A stretch of 64,000 nucleotides of DNA from Icerya purchasi. Its lineage: Eukaryota; Arthropoda; Insecta; Hemiptera; Monophlebidae. Numbering within the stretch: the first letter of the stretch is position 1; each line of letters starts with the position of its first letter. This document shows positions 61,921-64,000 of this stretch, piece after piece. A model generated the notes under the pieces. The model saw only the letters and a program-made list of their open reading frames with translations, made no database searches and was not told where the DNA came from. The stretch spans positions 105,544,893-105,608,892 of the forward strand of contig CM077115.1 of NCBI GenBank assembly GCA_039619475.1, in the 5' to 3' direction. The position numbers were made by a program, and so were the translations under genes.

Positions 61921-63510
61921 AACTGGTCCGTCGTTCTGTCTCACATTTTTTTCAAATATTAAGATCGTTTTTTACCCACTTCCAATCGAATTACAGCTTT
62001 GAAATTCAACATAGCGGTGGGTTTTCCGGTGACAAAACCATATTGTGCAAAAATTTTAAATCTATACCTATTTTAAACCTAATAAAATTATATTAAAATT
62101 GAAATCCTACATAATACACTGTAAGTATACGGTACTAAGATGTATACTGTTTACACGTAAAATTGGCAAGCCAGAAATAATTAAGATATAGTAATTGAAA
62201 CAAATACAAACATAACAAACGAATTTAAATGTATAAAAGATATATATCACTTAGGAACGTTTTCGAGAATAGCCTATCATCAGCTAAAAATTAATTAAAA
62301 TTTTTCTGTCACGAACGAAGCGACAGTTTCAGTGACGAATCGTCTGGTAATGAAATAAATAATATTTCTGGCTTATGCAATTTTCGATTTGACTTTATTA
62401 AACGAAAGAGTATTTCAATATTGATTTTAAACCTGTTAATTAATTTTATCTGTAGAATAATCTTTATAAGCAAACTGGTAAGATCGATCTTTTATTATCT
62501 TTTTATAATCAAATTTTCTGTTCTTATCACACTATCTAGACGAAATTTTTGTGTTACTACTTACTTGGTTTTATAAGAAAATCAAACGTATAGAGTAGTT
62601 ATAGTTCATCAAAACTAATTAAGGAATTTCTAGATAATAAAAGATCGATCTTACCAGTTTGCTTATAAAGATTTTTCTACAGATAAAATTAATTAACAGT
62701 TTTAAAACTAGTATTTAATACTCTCTTGTTTAATAAAGTCAAATCGAAAATTCCATAAGCCAGAAATATTATTTATTTCATTACTAGACGATTCACCACT
62801 TAAACCATTCACTCTCACAATATGAAAACTATATCACGTAGTCTAATTACTACATGATGTCAGTGCTAAAATACGGAGCAGAAATTTGGACGATGGATGC
62901 GGAATGCAGGAAAAAGCTAGATGCATTTGGTATGTGGACATTACAAAGAATGATGAGAATACAATGGACGGCCAAGGTGAAAAATAAAGACGTAATCCAG
63001 AGAAAAAGAAAATACCTCACGCATAAGATCCGAGAGGGAGGAATTTTTGTTACAGCGATGCAAAGGAAAATAAAAGGCAAAGCAACAAGAGGAAGGAGAC
63101 GAATCGAAATGATAGAAATTGACGGGAAAAAATGCAGCGAACTAATTCAGATGGCAAGGAACCGCGAAATATAGAAATGGTGTGAGCAATCCCCAGATTG
63201 GGGCTGCTACTTGATGATGATGATGATGAGTCTAATTACTTCCGGTTAAAACAAAAATATTTTCCAATTATTTCTGGCTTGCCGATTTTATATGTATACA
63301 CATGTATTTATAGCGTATTATATAGGTTTACAATTTTAATATCATTTTATTAGGTTTAAAATGAGCATAGATTCAATATTTTTGCACAGTATTGTATTAT
63401 CACTGAAGACCCGCCGCTATACTAAATTTCGAAGCTGTAACTCGATTGTGAGAGGGTAAAAAATTGATGTCAAGATTTGAAAAAATATGAGACAACGATA
63501 GAACAACTGA
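61921..63510. repeat. Long inverted repeat, ~580-bp left arm
   Basis: Left arm 61921-62500, loop about 62501-62631, right arm 62632-63510 with an RTE-like insert at 62852-63228. Shared blocks, left versus complement of right, include ATGAAATAAATAATATTTCT, TTTTCGATTTGACTTTATTA, CAAACTGGTAAGATCGATCT and TTTTAAACCTAATAAAAT. Outer parts are more diverged than inner parts. No ORF. A transcript could fold into a hairpin of several hundred bp. Ends and target duplication not defined. Confidence 0.85.
62852..63228 (+). mobile_element. RTE-like LINE 3' tail with 12-bp target duplication
   Basis: Coding remnant reads SVLKYGAEIWTMDAECRKKL, WTLQRMMRIQWTAKVKNKDV, then GKATRGRRRIEMIEIDG and a stop after ARNREI, followed by GATGATGATG repeats. 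Flanked by AGTCTAATTACT on both sides (62840-62851 and 63229-63240), exact. The end-of-ORF2 motif 'ETWTL...W..KV' is shared with the LINE at 50.7-52.6 kb. 5'-truncated. It interrupts the right arm of the long inverted repeat. Confidence 0.88.
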
Positions 63511-64000
63511 ATAGAAGCGTTTAATAATAATTTTTTATTTATAACAAAAATATATTCTAATGAGTGTATATAATTTTACTTTTACTAGAACATAATACTT
63601 CAATAGCTATGAAAAAAAAAAAAAAAAGAGGTTTCTATAATAATAGTTCCTCCTGATTTGAAATTCTAAAATATACTAATGATTTTTTTTTTATGGAACG
63701 TTACTAACATACAGCGTAATTATCAAATTAGGTATCCAAATGTTTTTAAAAAAATGAATAAATATTAATATAAAGAATTATTTTTAATGTAATGTTTTTA
63801 TTTAATTAATACTTACGATTATGCAGCAATTAAATACTGTGTCTATGTTATGAAGCTACTTTCCACGGCTTCAATTTTGTTAAAATACTTATCAGAATAA
63901 ACTGAGTATTATTTTTGGTGGTCCTATTGCTTTCATCATTATACTTAAATCAAAATAACCGTATTGAGAAAAATTTTAATTGCTTGAATTTTTATCCGAA

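Overview
The window looks like nuclear DNA of an insect. It is AT-rich, with introns full of non-LTR retrotransposons (R1-, I-, Jockey-, CR1- and RTE-like), mariner, hAT and Helitron elements. I cannot name the species; a hemipteran is a guess. I recognise one host gene, no prokaryotic features and no CRISPR array. All calls come from reading the sequence and from remembered family motifs; no database search was run.

Host gene: 15 exons on the + strand, from an ATG at 6086 to a donor at 60770, encode 868 codons plus 2 nt of an importin-11 (IPO11/Ranbp11-like) nuclear transport receptor. Every junction is GT-AG, every phase matches and no exon is broken, so the gene is probably functional. Introns 1-3 are 83-104 bp; introns 6 (12.8 kb), 7 (7.8 kb), 8 (5.0 kb) and 14 (11.1 kb) are swollen by transposons. 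A 41-nt exon (22596-22636) sits alone between introns 6 and 7. The last ~100 codons were not found and probably lie past 64000.

Layout. 1-3540: decayed R1-like LINE with a foreign LINE tail inserted at about 969-1510. 4931-5524: terminal-inverted-repeat element just upstream of the gene. 6086-9774: exons 1-6. Intron 6: a hAT transposon (10534-17336, near-identical 8-bp target duplication) carrying a reverse-oriented I-clade LINE, then an RTE-like tail and a LINE with RNase H (18.7-20.5 kb). Intron 7: an inverted repeat split by a 1.39-kb Helitron (24185-25577), and two dead mariners (26091-27362 and 28466-29370). Intron 8: a palindromic element, a Jockey-like 3' end and a Helitron 3' terminus. 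Intron 9: a second copy of the RNase H LINE family. Intron 10: an LTR-retrotransposon relic with primer-binding site (minus strand) and an RNase H LINE scrap. Intron 14: RTE-like LINE, CR1-like LINE split by a second copy of the same LTR family, and a short hAT (58240-59107) with exact 8-bp duplications. Intron 15: a long inverted repeat (61921-63510) interrupted by an RTE-like LINE tail with a 12-bp duplication.

I found no undescribed multi-gene system. The strongest material is the nested insertion history, especially the Helitron whose empty site survives in the partner arm of the inverted repeat, and the long intronic inverted repeats that could fold into double-stranded RNA.
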